A stretch of 6,501 nt of DNA from Planctomycetota bacterium (GCA_030637065.1 DAOVVQ010000222.1:1-6501); one strand, 5' to 3'; positions 1 through 5,799 are shown, counted from the first letter of the stretch. Notes: generated by a model not told the origin, from the sequence alone. Made by a program: numbers and translations.

Positions 1-296
1 AGGACGAACCCTTCGATCGCCGTCTTTGGCGAGGCCAGGAGGACGCACGCACACGTCATCAGCAGCTTGTCGGCCATCGGGTCCAGAAACGCGCCGAGTT
101 TGGTAACCTGCTTCTTGACGCGGGCGACGTAACCGTCAAGGGCGTCGCTGATGCACATGGCCAAAAAAATGACCAGGGCGATATATCGCATCATCACCTC
201 GGATTCGGACTGGCTTGCCTTGAGCATGCAGATGACAAAGGGAGCTATCAGAAATATCCGACCTATGGTTATTTGGTTAGCCCACGACAATTCCAT
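1..296 (-). CDS. pgsA: CDP-diacylglycerol--glycerol-3-phosphate 3-phosphatidyltransferase, N-terminal part (cut by window edge)
   Basis: Reading the minus strand from ATG at 296 gives 98 complete codons before the window ends. Residues 51-76 carry the full CDP-alcohol phosphotransferase signature D-x2-DG-x2-AR-x8-G-x3-D-x3-D, with D51, D54, G55, A58, R59, G68, D72 and D76; these acidic residues bind the metal and the CDP moiety. Hydrophobic stretches at about 11-25 and 37-50 fit the first membrane helices, so this should be an inner-membrane enzyme. The N-terminal NQITIGRIFLIAP resembles the PgsA start, which favours phosphatidylglycerophosphate synthase; another family member (for example a cardiolipin or phosphatidylserine synthase) is not excluded without the C-terminus. 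An in-frame TGA at 302-300 lies just upstream of the ATG, which fixes this as the first possible ATG. A GGGGA about 8 nt before it may be the ribosome site. It lies 93 bp downstream of the SDR gene on the same strand and may share its transcript. Confidence 0.88.
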   Translation of the reverse strand, partial: MELSWANQITIGRIFLIAPFVICMLKASQSESEVMMRYIALVIFLAMCISDALDGYVARVKKQVTKLGAFLDPMADKLLMTCACVLLASPKTAIEGFV

Positions 297-349
297 GTAT
301 CACATCCCCAAATATCTGCTCATCCGCCTGTCGCCCTTACCCGCACATC

Positions 350-373
350 TACCCCCCCCCACCGCCTGCATGT
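350..373. repeat. Poly-C repeat, copy 1
   Basis: This 24-nt motif reads TA, nine C, A, CC, GCCTG, then CATGT. A second copy at 5962-5985 has the same length with only two substitutions. This copy lies between the stop of the SDR gene and the start of pgsA. On the coding (minus) strand it is a G-run within the likely pgsA leader. No function is known to me; the match is seen directly. Confidence 0.7.
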
Positions 374-389
374 CACCGCATGGTCGCAG

Positions 390-1142
390 CTAAATACATC
401 TTCCGCCGTCGATATTCAGCACCTGGCCGGTAATGTAGTCATTTTCCAGTAGAAAGATGACCGCGGACGTAAGCTCGTCAATCTCGCCGATCCTGCCCAT
501 CGGTACATGCGCCAACTGGCGATCCTTCTGGTCCCGGTCAAAGCCCTCCGGCCAGGCAACGATCCCCGGCGCGACGGCATTAACACATATCTTCGGCGCC
601 AGCTCCTTTGCGAGCGATTTTGTCGCCGCCACAAGTCCCGCCTTCGACGCGCAGTACAACGAATATTCGGCCCAGGGCCTCTGAGCCCCAACGTCGACAA
701 GATTGATTATTTTCGCCACCGCCTTCGCCTTAGCCGAAGATATCGAAAGATCAGCATTGACCCGCTCTACAAAATGGCGGCTCGTCAGCACCGGCGCCAG
801 CAGATTTGTAGCGAGCAGTTTTTGCCCCGCCTTGAAGGTCGCCTCACCAAGCGGCTGTCTGGAAAACACCGCAGCGGAGTTTATCAGGATCCGTGGCGTA
901 TCGAGACCGCCCATCTCGTCAAAAAGCGAGCCTGCCCCCTCCGGAGAGGTAAGATCCACCCCCACTGCAACGGCTCTTTGGCCCAGGCCTTCGATCTGTT
1001 TGACGAGTTCTTTGGCGAGATGTGCATTCTTGTGGTAGTGGCAGAGACAGTCGCACCCCCGCTGTGCCAACGCCAGGGCGATAGCACTGCCTAACTTGCC
1101 GGTCGAACCGGTAATTGCCGCTGTAGTGCCCCTAAGTTCCAT
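390..1142 (-). CDS. Short-chain dehydrogenase/reductase, pteridine reductase-like
   Basis: A 250-residue cytosolic NAD(P)H-dependent oxidoreductase of the classical SDR superfamily. The Rossmann motif is TGSTGKLG at 11-18. It has the TG-x3-[R/K]-x-G form typical of pteridine reductases instead of TGxxxGxG. HYHK at 35-38 also resembles the NADP-binding HYHR of PTR1. NSAA at 88-91 replaces NNAG. D150, Y163 and K167 have the same spacing (13 and 4) as the D-Y-K catalytic triad of PTR1, where the usual SDR serine is an aspartate. The C-terminal ITGQVLNIDGG at 237-247 is standard for the family. Substrate is inferred: a dihydropterin/dihydrofolate is plausible, but a FabG-like or other role is possible. 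The frame stays open upstream to about 1760, but that part is antisense to pdxJ. ATG 1142 is the first start that leaves a normal SDR N-terminus, and a promoter sits directly before it. pgsA follows after 93 bp. Confidence 0.88.
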   Translation of the reverse strand: MELRGTTAAITGSTGKLGSAIALALAQRGCDCLCHYHKNAHLAKELVKQIEGLGQRAVAVGVDLTSPEGAGSLFDEMGGLDTPRILINSAAVFSRQPLGEATFKAGQKLLATNLLAPVLTSRHFVERVNADLSISSAKAKAVAKIINLVDVGAQRPWAEYSLYCASKAGLVAATKSLAKELAPKICVNAVAPGIVAWPEGFDRDQKDRQLAHVPMGRIGEIDELTSAVIFLLENDYITGQVLNIDGGRCI

Positions 1143-1149
1143 TGCCCCT

Positions 1150-1178
1150 ATGATAACTAATTCAATCGGATGTGGCAA
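1150..1178 (-). promoter_or_regulatory. Sigma70-type promoter of the SDR gene
   Basis: On the minus strand TTGCCA (1178-1173, 5 of 6 to consensus) is followed after 17 nt by TATCAT (1155-1150, 5 of 6). The expected start of transcription is the A at about 1143, one base before the ATG at 1142. The mRNA would therefore be nearly leaderless. Promoter quality is seen; use in vivo is inferred. Confidence 0.55.
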
Positions 1179-1217
1179 GAATTTGTTTCGGGCCGGGCGG
1201 GCGACTTTTTTATTTAC

Positions 1218-1245
1218 TTGATGACTGCCAGCACCCTGATATAAT
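1218..1245 (+). promoter_or_regulatory. Sigma70-type promoter of the pdxJ-dapA operon
   Basis: TTGATG (1218-1223, 4 of 6) and a perfect TATAAT (1240-1245) are separated by 16 nt. They lie about 56 bp before the pdxJ ATG, giving a leader of about 50 nt. This is back to back with the SDR promoter, so the 159-bp gap is a divergent control region. Confidence 0.55.
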
Positions 1246-1301
1246 CTGCCCTGAAGCGGCCTTGCACCGGCACGGCCCGAAGTTAGACCAGGAAACTCGA
1301 A

Positions 1302-2018
1302 ATGGCGGTTCTTAACGTAAATATCGACCACGTGGCGACGATTCGCCAGGCCCGTATGACCGATGAGCCCGATCCGGTCTGGGCCGCGGTGCAGTGCGAA
1401 CTGGCCGGTGCAAACGGCATTACCGTCCACCTCAGGCAGGACCGGCGCCACATCTGCGACCGGGATGTACGCCTGCTCAAGGAAACCGTCGCCAGCAAGC
1501 TCAACCTTGAGATGTCCATGGCCGAGCCCATCGTAAAGATCGCCGGGCAGATACGGCCCGACCAGGTCACGCTCGTTCCCGAAAAGAGGGCCGAGCTTAC
1601 AACCGAAGGCGGGCTGGACTGCGTCAGGCACAAAAAGAGGCTCGCCGCCGTCGTGAGCAGGCTGCACAAAAAAGGCATTCTGGTCAGCACCTTCATAGCA
1701 CCGGACGAAGAGCAGATCATCGCCTCCGCCGAGACCGGATGCGACGCGGTGGAACTGCATACCGGCATGTACGCTAACGCCAAAACCGACCGAACCGTCA
1801 CCAAGACGCTCAACGAACTAAGGGACGGCAGGGATATTGCCGCAACCGCAGGCCTGGTCGTTCATGCGGGCCACGGCCTGACCTACAGAAACATCGGCCC
1901 GGTCGCCGCGATCGAAGGGCTGTGCGAGTTTAACATCGGTCACAGTATAATCGCAAGGAGCGTGCTCGTCGGCATCGGGCAGGCAACGGAAGAAATGATA
2001 AGATTGATCAAAGGATAG
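1302..2018 (+). CDS. pdxJ: Pyridoxine 5'-phosphate synthase
   Basis: A 238-residue cytosolic TIM-barrel enzyme, full length for the family. It condenses 1-deoxy-D-xylulose 5-phosphate with 3-amino-2-oxopropyl phosphate to pyridoxine 5'-phosphate, the ring-closing step of the DXP-dependent vitamin B6 pathway. Family landmarks are present: NVNIDHVATIRQAR at 5-18, GITVHLRQDRRHI at 39-51, NLEM at 68-71, LVPEKR at 91-96, TTEGGLD at 100-106, HAGHGLTY at 188-195 and NIGH at 211-214. H43, E70 and H191 match the catalytic trio H45, E72 and H193 of the E. coli enzyme. The ATG has AGGA at 1290-1293 with 8-nt spacing. It is first in an operon with dapA, behind the promoter at 1218-1245. A small GCCGA/TCGGC hairpin (2018-2033) overlaps the stop codon. 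The organism should therefore make PLP by the PdxA/PdxJ route, not by the PdxS/PdxT synthase. Confidence 0.97.
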   Translation: MAVLNVNIDHVATIRQARMTDEPDPVWAAVQCELAGANGITVHLRQDRRHICDRDVRLLKETVASKLNLEMSMAEPIVKIAGQIRPDQVTLVPEKRAELTTEGGLDCVRHKKRLAAVVSRLHKKGILVSTFIAPDEEQIIASAETGCDAVELHTGMYANAKTDRTVTKTLNELRDGRDIAATAGLVVHAGHGLTYRNIGPVAAIEGLCEFNIGHSIIARSVLVGIGQATEEMIRLIKG

Positions 2019-2051
2019 CCGAACACTATCGGCACAGTTGGGAGAACGATC

Positions 2052-2924
2052 ATGTTTAGCGGAGCAATGGTGGCAATTATCACGCCGTTTCAGGACAGCG
2101 AGGTCGATTACAGGACGCTCGACGAACTCATCGATTTTCAGCTCGAAAGCGGCACCGACGCAATAGTGCCCGTCGGCACTACCGGCGAATGTCCGACCCT
2201 CACTCACTCCGAGCACAAAAAGGTCATCGAACGTGTCGTCAAGGCCGTCGGCGGCATGGTCCCGGTAATCGCCGGATGTGGCTCCAACAGCACCGCCGAG
2301 GCGATCGAGCTGACCGCCTATGCCAAAAAGATCGGCGCCGATGCCACGTTGCAGGTCGATCCCTATTACAACAAGCCCACGCAGGAAGGCTTCTATCAGC
2401 ACTTTCGCGCCATCGCCGAAGAAGTGGACCTGCCCGTGGTGCTGTATAATATCCCCGGCAGATGCGGCGCGGGTATGACACCGGAAACGATCGCCCGCCT
2501 GTCGGAACTCGAAAATATCGTCGCGATCAAAGAAGCGACCGGCAGTCTGGACCAGGCCAGCGAGATCGCCATGCGATGCGACATTACGATCATCTCCGGC
2601 GACGATTCCCTGACCCTGCCCTTAGCCTCGGTCGGCGGCAAAGGCGTCATCAGCGTAGTAGCCAACATCGTCCCAGCCGACGTCAAAGCAATGACGGACC
2701 TGATCCTCCAGGGCGATCTGGTCTCCGCCGGAAGATGGCACAAAAAACTGTTCGTACTGGCCAAGAGCCTGCTGAGCCTGGCTACGAATCCGATCCCGAT
2801 CAAGGCTGCGATGGCGATGCTGGATATGGCGTCCGACGAAATGCGTCTGCCGATGACACCATTGGCCGACGACAAACGCGATACACTCACGAAAGTATTA
2901 GCCGATTACGGCCTGCTTGACTGA
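2052..2924 (+). CDS. dapA: 4-hydroxy-tetrahydrodipicolinate synthase
   Basis: A 290-residue cytosolic class I aldolase of the DHDPS/NAL family, normal length. It condenses pyruvate with aspartate semialdehyde, the first committed step to diaminopimelate (peptidoglycan) and lysine. The Schiff-base lysine is K160 in IVAIKEATG. Y132 in LYNIPGR, T44 in GTTGE and Y106 in DPYYNKP match the catalytic triad, and R137 matches the carboxylate-binding arginine. The GGKGVISVVAN stretch at 195-205 is also typical. Residues aligned with the E. coli lysine-inhibition site are kept (H52, H55, N79, E83, Y105), so feedback inhibition by lysine is a reasonable inference. A strong ribosome site GGGAG lies 7 nt before the ATG. 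The gene starts 33 bp after pdxJ and should be co-transcribed with it. No simple terminator follows directly; the REP-like stem and T-run at 3085-3181 may serve. Confidence 0.97.
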   Translation: MFSGAMVAIITPFQDSEVDYRTLDELIDFQLESGTDAIVPVGTTGECPTLTHSEHKKVIERVVKAVGGMVPVIAGCGSNSTAEAIELTAYAKKIGADATLQVDPYYNKPTQEGFYQHFRAIAEEVDLPVVLYNIPGRCGAGMTPETIARLSELENIVAIKEATGSLDQASEIAMRCDITIISGDDSLTLPLASVGGKGVISVVANIVPADVKAMTDLILQGDLVSAGRWHKKLFVLAKSLLSLATNPIPIKAAMAMLDMASDEMRLPMTPLADDKRDTLTKVLADYGLLD

Positions 2925-3039
2925 CCCCTATACCATCAAAAAAATGAGCTTCAGTCCGTCGACAAGAGTGGCAGCGCGTTTGCGCAGCAAACCGATGGGC
3001 GATTGCACACCGGCACCCCGAAACACACTACTTACGAAG

Positions 3040-3080
3040 GCATGGCACCAATCGCATTATTAAAATGGGACTGGTATAAG
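3040..3080 (+). repeat. Direct-repeat box A
   Basis: The 41-nt box starts GCATGGCACC and ends ATGGGACTGGTATAAG. It matches box B (3227-3266) at 34 of 41 aligned positions. Its last 28 nt match box C (3171-3198) at 22 of 28. It ends 4 nt before the REP-like palindrome. The end TGGTATAAG resembles an extended -10 element, but no -35 accompanies it. Confidence 0.7.
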
Positions 3081-3084
3081 TCCT

Positions 3085-3161
3085 GTAGGATGGGTAACTT
3101 TGTTACCCATGCTGACGGAGGAGCTTACAGAACCGCATGGGTAACAAGTTACCCATCCTAC
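3085..3161. repeat. Inverted pair of REP-like palindromes (BIME-like)
   Basis: Unit 1 (3085-3112) begins with GTAG and contains ATGGGTAAC and GTTACCCAT, perfect 9-bp arms around TTT. Unit 2 (3135-3161) is the same sequence inverted, ending in CTAC, with a two-base centre. The two units are reverse complements except for one missing base, and a 22-nt spacer (3113-3134) separates them. A GTAG head before a hairpin is the hallmark of REP elements mobilised by REP-associated tyrosine transposases (RAYTs), and inverted REP pairs are called BIMEs. Assignment to that class is inference. T7 at 3175-3181 follows, so the long stem may also end transcription from dapA. Confidence 0.72.
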
Positions 3162-3170
3162 GGACTGACG

Positions 3171-3198
3171 CGCATTTTTTTAGTGGAATTGGTATAAG
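3171..3198 (+). repeat. Direct-repeat box C
   Basis: This shorter, 28-nt copy lacks the GCATGGCACC head. It starts CGCATT, runs through T7, and ends TGGAATTGGTATAAG. It matches the tail of box A at 22 of 28 positions and sits between the REP pair and the 24-nt palindrome. Confidence 0.65.
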
Positions 3199-3207
3199 AC
3201 GTCCAAA

Positions 3208-3231
3208 CATGCTTGTGCAAGCACAAGCATG
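3208..3231. repeat. 24-nt perfect palindrome
   Basis: Arms CATGCTTGTGC (3208-3218) and GCACAAGCATG (3221-3231) are perfect inverted repeats around AA. Its right end overlaps the GCATG head of box B. On the minus strand, downstream of the glycosyltransferase stop, it is followed by TTTGG. It could act as a weak terminator for that gene, or be another hairpin unit of the repeat mosaic. Confidence 0.7.
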
Positions 3232-3266
3232 GCACCGAGCGCCTTATTTAATGGAACTGGTATCAG
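3227..3266 (+). repeat. Direct-repeat box B, overlapping the glycosyltransferase stop codon
   Basis: The 40-nt copy matches box A at 34 of 41 aligned positions and ends TGGTATCAG. The TCA at 3263-3265 within it is the TGA stop of the minus-strand glycosyltransferase. The repeat therefore forms the very end of that coding sequence. Confidence 0.68.
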
Positions 3267-4432
3267 ATATGCGATTCCTTGTACCATCGCTGGGCGTCCA
3301 GATAAGCCCGCAGGAGTCTGTTCGTCATGGCACTGACGCTGTGATGCTGCCGTACGTAGTCCTGCCCCGCTTGGGCGATTTGTCTTGCAAACTCGTGCTT
3401 ACTCAGCAACTTCTGCAGGCACGTATACACGCTCAATTCGTCATGCGGATCGAAACAAACGGATGTCTTTCCGTCTTCGAGCAGGTCATCGACACTGCCC
3501 TGACAGCTTGCCACCGCGGTTCCTACGCTCATCGCCTCCAGAAGGGAAGGATTAAACTCGGCCCGCAGCCGCGGAACAATGAGTATGTCCGTTCCGACGA
3601 ACACCGATCGCATCGGATGGATCTCCGGAACCACGGTAACGACCTGCGAAAGACCGAGCGTCTTGATCGTCTCGTAAACCGCCTTCTTCGCGGGACCTGT
3701 GCCGACCATAGCCATCACAAATTCATACCCGTCGAGGACGAGGTGTTTGACGGCGTTGAGGATCGCCTCGAAATCCAGATGATTGTCGAGCGGCTGGGCC
3801 AAAACCAGACTGGCGATGCGATTCGCAGAGGAAAAACATGCGCAGCTATCCTCCGCAAACGTACCGATATTGATCTGCCTGATGCGACCGATCAACCGCG
3901 GATAGCACCTCGACAGGCTGTCCGCTATGGTCTCGGACGACGCTATCAGAGTAGCACATCGATCGTTTGAAACCAGTGGCCTGGAAAACTTCCTGACCGG
4001 AGACGTGAAAGTCAGCACATAGGGAACATCCATCTCACGCGAAAGATACCGGGCAAGGTGAGCCTTACTCCTGCCAAAACAGTGCAGAACAGTCGGCTTG
4101 AATTTCTCAAGCGAATCAATCAAAAGCCTCCGGTTTTGACGCAAGAACAAAGGTATCTTGAAGACCGGATAGCCGGTAAATTCTGTAGAAGGCGCAAGAA
4201 TGGACTCGGCATTGGCTCTTGGCGAACAAATCAGCATGTTAGGGTAAGATTCGTCCGCCAGAGCGACAAAAAGATGCTGCAGGCTGGCCGGGTAATCCTT
4301 CAAGCCGCTGCGGTCAACCAGCACAGCAGCCCTGAGGGCCTGCCTGGCCGATGGTTCTGAAACTGTCTGGTCGTCCGTCATAGTATCAAAAAAGCCTTCC
4401 AATCCGCTTATTTTGCCGCATCTCAGCCGCAT
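3263..4432 (-). CDS. GT4-like glycosyltransferase, divergent
   Basis: A 389-residue protein with the two-domain layout of GT-B glycosyltransferases, probably cytosolic or membrane-edge and acting on lipid, polysaccharide or a small acceptor. The N-terminal domain starts at about residue 33 (LRAAVLVDRSGLK) and includes VLHCFGRSKAHLARYL at 115-130. The C-terminal domain has VMAMVGTGPAKKAV at 239-252, DILIVPRLRAEFNPSLLEAM at 282-301 and the usual helical end. E299 matches the second glutamate of the GT4 E-x7-E motif, but the preceding glutamate, E292, is seven residues away instead of eight. The strand that normally reads VGRL..KG is LAQPLDNHLD at 210-219, so the usual Arg/Lys pair that binds the donor phosphates is not evident. 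Donor and acceptor cannot be named. The first ATG (4432) follows an in-frame TAG and has a weak ribosome site; ATG at 4381 (residue 18) is an alternative start. The stop lies inside repeat box B. Confidence 0.82.
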   Translation of the reverse strand: MRLRCGKISGLEGFFDTMTDDQTVSEPSARQALRAAVLVDRSGLKDYPASLQHLFVALADESYPNMLICSPRANAESILAPSTEFTGYPVFKIPLFLRQNRRLLIDSLEKFKPTVLHCFGRSKAHLARYLSREMDVPYVLTFTSPVRKFSRPLVSNDRCATLIASSETIADSLSRCYPRLIGRIRQINIGTFAEDSCACFSSANRIASLVLAQPLDNHLDFEAILNAVKHLVLDGYEFVMAMVGTGPAKKAVYETIKTLGLSQVVTVVPEIHPMRSVFVGTDILIVPRLRAEFNPSLLEAMSVGTAVASCQGSVDDLLEDGKTSVCFDPHDELSVYTCLQKLLSKHEFARQIAQAGQDYVRQHHSVSAMTNRLLRAYLDAQRWYKESHI

Positions 4433-4532
4433 TTTCTACCGATATCTTAGCCCAAAAAACCTCCCGCCGCTATCGAAAAATGCTCCCGACACCCAACCAA
4501 CCGGAAACGAGACAATGTATTATAATAATTTT

Positions 4533-4634
4533 AGTTAATTCGAGCCGATGACCGGTGTATTCATCATGGGTTTTATTTGAAAGGATTCATGATGAATATG
4601 GTTTTTCTCGTGGATCGATCGGCTCTTATTAACT
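4533..4634. repeat. Nested inverted repeat, about 100 nt
   Basis: The outer arms are 4533-4549 and 4618-4634, 17 nt each, pairing at 15 of 17 positions; the two mismatches are adjacent. The inner arms ATTCATCATG (4559-4568) and CATGATGAAT (4588-4597) pair perfectly and extend by one more A-T pair plus two G-T wobbles in RNA. No T-run follows on either strand, so it is not a standard terminator. It may be a folded RNA, a small non-autonomous mobile element remnant or a regulator site. I recognise no family. Confidence 0.65.
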
Positions 4635-4667
4635 GTAATCCATATTAGACACCCATAAATAGCAACA

Positions 4668-4687
4668 GCTAACATTTGCCTGTTAGC
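4668..4687 (-). terminator. Weak hairpin downstream of panB, possible terminator
   Basis: GCTAACA (4668-4674) and TGTTAGC (4681-4687) form a perfect 7-bp stem with a 6-nt loop. It lies 66 bp past the panB stop. On the minus strand only a broken T-rich stretch (TGTTGCTATTTAT) follows, so termination is uncertain. Confidence 0.3.
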
Positions 4688-4752
4688 AACTTACCCCCAA
4701 AACCTTCTCAGCCGACCCTGTTTTGCCAAAAAAATGCCCGATTTCCGCCTGA

Positions 4753-5610
4753 CTACCGCCCCAGGTTTTTCAGCATAGACTCCAGTTTTTCGAGCTGGCC
4801 GGCCTTGATATGATAGCTGTGGTCGTCATCGGGAAAATTGCCGCCCTTGACATCCCGAACATAGGCGCCGATGGCCTCGACCACCGCCGGCCCCAACTTG
4901 GCATAGCCTTTGGAGAACTTTGGCCCCGGCCCTTCCAGCAGCCCGAGGATGTCGGGGGCTATGAGGATCTGGCCGTCGCAATCCGGCCCGCCGCCGCAAC
5001 TGATAACCGGCACCGACGCCCTTTCGGTAATGATCCGGCCCACCTCACGAGCACAACCCTCCAGCAGGATCGCGCTTGCGCCGGCGGTTTCCATCGCATC
5101 AGCCAGACTGATCAGGTCAATGGCCAGCTCGGCTGTCGTACCTTCCGCCTTGAGCCGGCCTGACCGGGCAATGCTCTGAGGCCTGATCCCGATGTGGGCC
5201 ATCACAGCCATACCAGCGTCGCTAACTGCTTTAATAACAGGAAGATACGCCGATGTGGCCTCGATCTTGATCAGGTCTGCGCCCGCGGCCTGGACAAACC
5301 GACCGGCGTTTTTAACCGCCTCGGATATGCCCGTGTGGTAAGACAAAAACGGCATATCCGCCACCAGACAAACGTCAGGGGCCCCGCGACGGACACCGGC
5401 GGTTATCTCGACCATAAAGTCCATCGTCGCGGGAAGCGTCGAATCGTGACCCAGGAGCATCTGGGCCGCCGAATCACCCACCAGTATCATCTCGACCCCA
5501 GCCCGGGCTGCCAGAAGCGCGGTGGTGCTATCGTAACAGCTCACCGCAGCGATCTTTCGGCCCGAATCCCTGGCTGCAATAAGGTCCGCAATTGTAAGTT
5601 TATCCGCCAT
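4753..5610 (-). CDS. panB: 3-methyl-2-oxobutanoate hydroxymethyltransferase (ketopantoate hydroxymethyltransferase)
   Basis: A 285-residue cytosolic TIM-barrel enzyme, slightly longer than the E. coli protein at the C-terminus. It transfers a hydroxymethyl group from 5,10-methylene-tetrahydrofolate to 2-oxoisovalerate, giving ketopantoate, the first step to pantothenate and CoA. Family motifs seen are LVGDS at 43-47, GHDSTLP at 54-60, RRGAP at 74-78, LVADMPF at 82-88, LIKIE at 113-117, HIG at 139-141, ILLEG at 181-185, DGQIL at 212-216 and PKFSKGY at 230-236. D46 and D85 match the Mg2+ ligands, and K115, H139 and E184 match active-site residues; E184 is the presumed base. The usual IGIGAG loop is changed to ISCGGG at 203-208, a variation on the family pattern. 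ATG 5610 has AGGGAG upstream at good spacing and the promoter at 5644-5672. No panC or panD is adjacent in this window. Confidence 0.96.
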   Translation of the reverse strand: MADKLTIADLIAARDSGRKIAAVSCYDSTTALLAARAGVEMILVGDSAAQMLLGHDSTLPATMDFMVEITAGVRRGAPDVCLVADMPFLSYHTGISEAVKNAGRFVQAAGADLIKIEATSAYLPVIKAVSDAGMAVMAHIGIRPQSIARSGRLKAEGTTAELAIDLISLADAMETAGASAILLEGCAREVGRIITERASVPVISCGGGPDCDGQILIAPDILGLLEGPGPKFSKGYAKLGPAVVEAIGAYVRDVKGGNFPDDDHSYHIKAGQLEKLESMLKNLGR

Positions 5611-5643
5611 AAATATCTCCCTAAACCGGCAAAGTCAGACCAG

Positions 5644-5672
5644 AGAATAAACCAATCCACGCGATTTGGCAA
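5644..5672 (-). promoter_or_regulatory. Sigma70-type promoter of panB
   Basis: On the minus strand TTGCCA (5672-5667, 5 of 6) is followed after 17 nt by TATTCT (5649-5644, 4 of 6). Transcription should start near 5637, giving a leader of about 27 nt with the AGGGAG ribosome site. The -35 is identical to that of the SDR gene. Confidence 0.5.
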
Positions 5673-5799
5673 GGGCAAAACCAGACCCAACGTCCGATAA
5701 TATATCGCAGAAATATACCCCCAACCTGCACTGGGAAAAAAGAAAACCACCTGGAGCGGGATTTTTTTTACATTCTTCGGTTTTTTCTTAAAGTATATG

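Larger units (their letters stand above)
2925..3262. other. Intergenic region dominated by repeats
   Basis: No credible gene is seen between the convergent ends of dapA and the glycosyltransferase. The first 115 bp hold only a weak hairpin (GTTTGC 2978-2983 with GCAAAC 2987-2992). From 3040 onward nearly every base belongs to an alternating series of three direct-repeat boxes and two hairpin units, listed separately. Short open frames here translate the repeats and have no ribosome site. Confidence 0.75.
4433..4752. other. AT-rich intergenic region between panB and the glycosyltransferase
   Basis: No convincing gene is seen. It holds a nested inverted repeat (4533-4634) and a small hairpin (4668-4687). 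A TATAAT on the minus strand (4524-4519) could be the -10 of the glycosyltransferase promoter, but no good -35 accompanies it; TATAAT also reads on the plus strand at 4521-4526. A 19-codon frame at 4589-4648 has AAAGGA before its ATG but is too short to call a gene. Confidence 0.6.

Noticed and set aside
1143..1760. Upstream extension of the SDR reading frame to a 456-residue protein
   Set aside because: The extra 206 residues are antisense to pdxJ and resemble no SDR N-terminus; the pdxJ frame is unmistakable.
3071..3080. TGGTATAAG in the boxes as an extended -10 promoter
   Set aside because: No -35 is present, no plus-strand gene follows, and the repetition is better explained by the repeat family; outward promoter activity was not excluded.
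3040..3266. CRISPR-like array (repeats separated by variable units)
   Set aside because: Only three imperfect boxes of unequal length and spacing, with palindromic interval sequences and no cas genes.
3137..3970. Long plus-strand open frame of 277 codons
   Set aside because: It is mostly antisense to the glycosyltransferase, begins inside the REP unit, has no ribosome site and no recognisable domain.
4589..4648. 19-codon plus-strand frame with AAAGGA upstream; its LVDRSAL resembles LVDRSGL of the glycosyltransferase N-terminus
   Set aside because: Too short, lies inside the nested inverted repeat, and a five-residue match is easily chance; no continuing homology on either side.
5541..5750. 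69-codon minus-strand frame overlapping the panB start
   Set aside because: It overlaps panB and its promoter in another frame and resembles no known protein.
5730..5770. A-rich and T-rich flanks around 5745 as a bidirectional terminator
   Set aside because: The middle does not form a stable GC stem.
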